A DNA stretch of 6,039 nt from positions 1 to 6,039 of the forward strand of contig JAGHSU010000105.1 in assembly GCA_018065685.1 (NCBI GenBank), given 5' to 3'. Below are positions 5,996 through 6,039 of this stretch, one piece after another (positions within the stretch are counted from its first letter, which is position 1; every line of letters begins with the position of its first letter). Below the pieces are notes generated by a model. That model had not been told where the DNA came from. It saw only the letters and a program-made list of their open reading frames with translations, and ran no database searches. This DNA comes from Candidatus Methanocorpusculum equi (GTDB lineage Archaea; Halobacteriota; Methanomicrobia; Methanomicrobiales; Methanocorpusculaceae). A program made the position numbers and the translations under genes.

Positions 5996-6038
5996 ACGCA
6001 GCCCAGAACCAGCTGTTCACGTAGTTCAGGATTCTTTC
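5961..6038 (-). CDS. Possible C-terminal tail of a gene entering from the right edge
   Basis: A minus-strand frame open from the window edge gives 25 codons ending at TGA 5963-5961, with protein-like end ILNYVNSWFWAACDGCDSE. It is in a different frame from the neighbouring hypothetical gene and overlaps its longest form by 35 nt. Too short to identify; it could be a chance open frame. Confidence 0.3.
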   Translation of the reverse strand, partial: ERILNYVNSWFWAACDGCDSESDKY

Positions 6039-6039
6039 C

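Overview
The window reads as chromosome of a methanogenic euryarchaeon. The evidence is a Methanobacteria-type two-component archaeal RFC clamp loader (large subunit), two methanogenesis-marker proteins, an HMf-type archaeal histone, and a proteasome-activating nucleotidase (PAN). TATA-box promoters, oligo-T terminators and weak Shine-Dalgarno signals fit this. A Methanomicrobiales member such as Methanocorpusculum is my best guess; that is inference from gene content and roughly balanced GC, not a database match.

Layout. 1-1149 (minus): 383 N-terminal codons of replication factor C large subunit, running off the left edge. 1150-1293: divergent promoter region. 1294-2280 (plus): methanogenesis marker 2, a PurM/AIR-synthase-like protein. 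2378-3136 (plus): methanogenesis marker 4 (MtxX), a phosphotransacetylase-like protein. 3137-3324: oligo-T terminator and a strong TATA box. 3325-3528 (plus): archaeal histone, followed by a GC-rich hairpin. 3726-4958 (plus): PAN ATPase. 4992-5411 (plus): small protein resembling DUF5804, 33 nt behind PAN. 5412-5485: hairpin and T-rich tandem repeat between convergent genes. 5486-5995 (minus): unrecognised helical protein. 5961-6038 (minus): possible C-terminal tail of another gene entering from the right.

How the genes relate. The left and middle parts are core information processing and energy metabolism: clamp loading for replication, a pair of methanogen-restricted proteins of unsettled role, and chromatin. 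PAN unfolds substrates for the archaeal 20S proteasome and appears co-transcribed with the DUF5804-like gene, which makes that small protein a candidate proteasome-linked factor. The right end, with an unknown gene on the opposite strand, looks more accessory.

Most notable points. The last three codons plus stop of PAN (Met-Tyr-Thr-stop, the HbYX proteasome-docking tail) are duplicated in tandem and in frame. The start of PAN is ambiguous and overlapped by a short upstream ORF. The mmp2-mmp4 and pan-DUF5804 pairs are the best candidates for undescribed functional partnerships. No mobile element, CRISPR array, tRNA or rRNA was seen.
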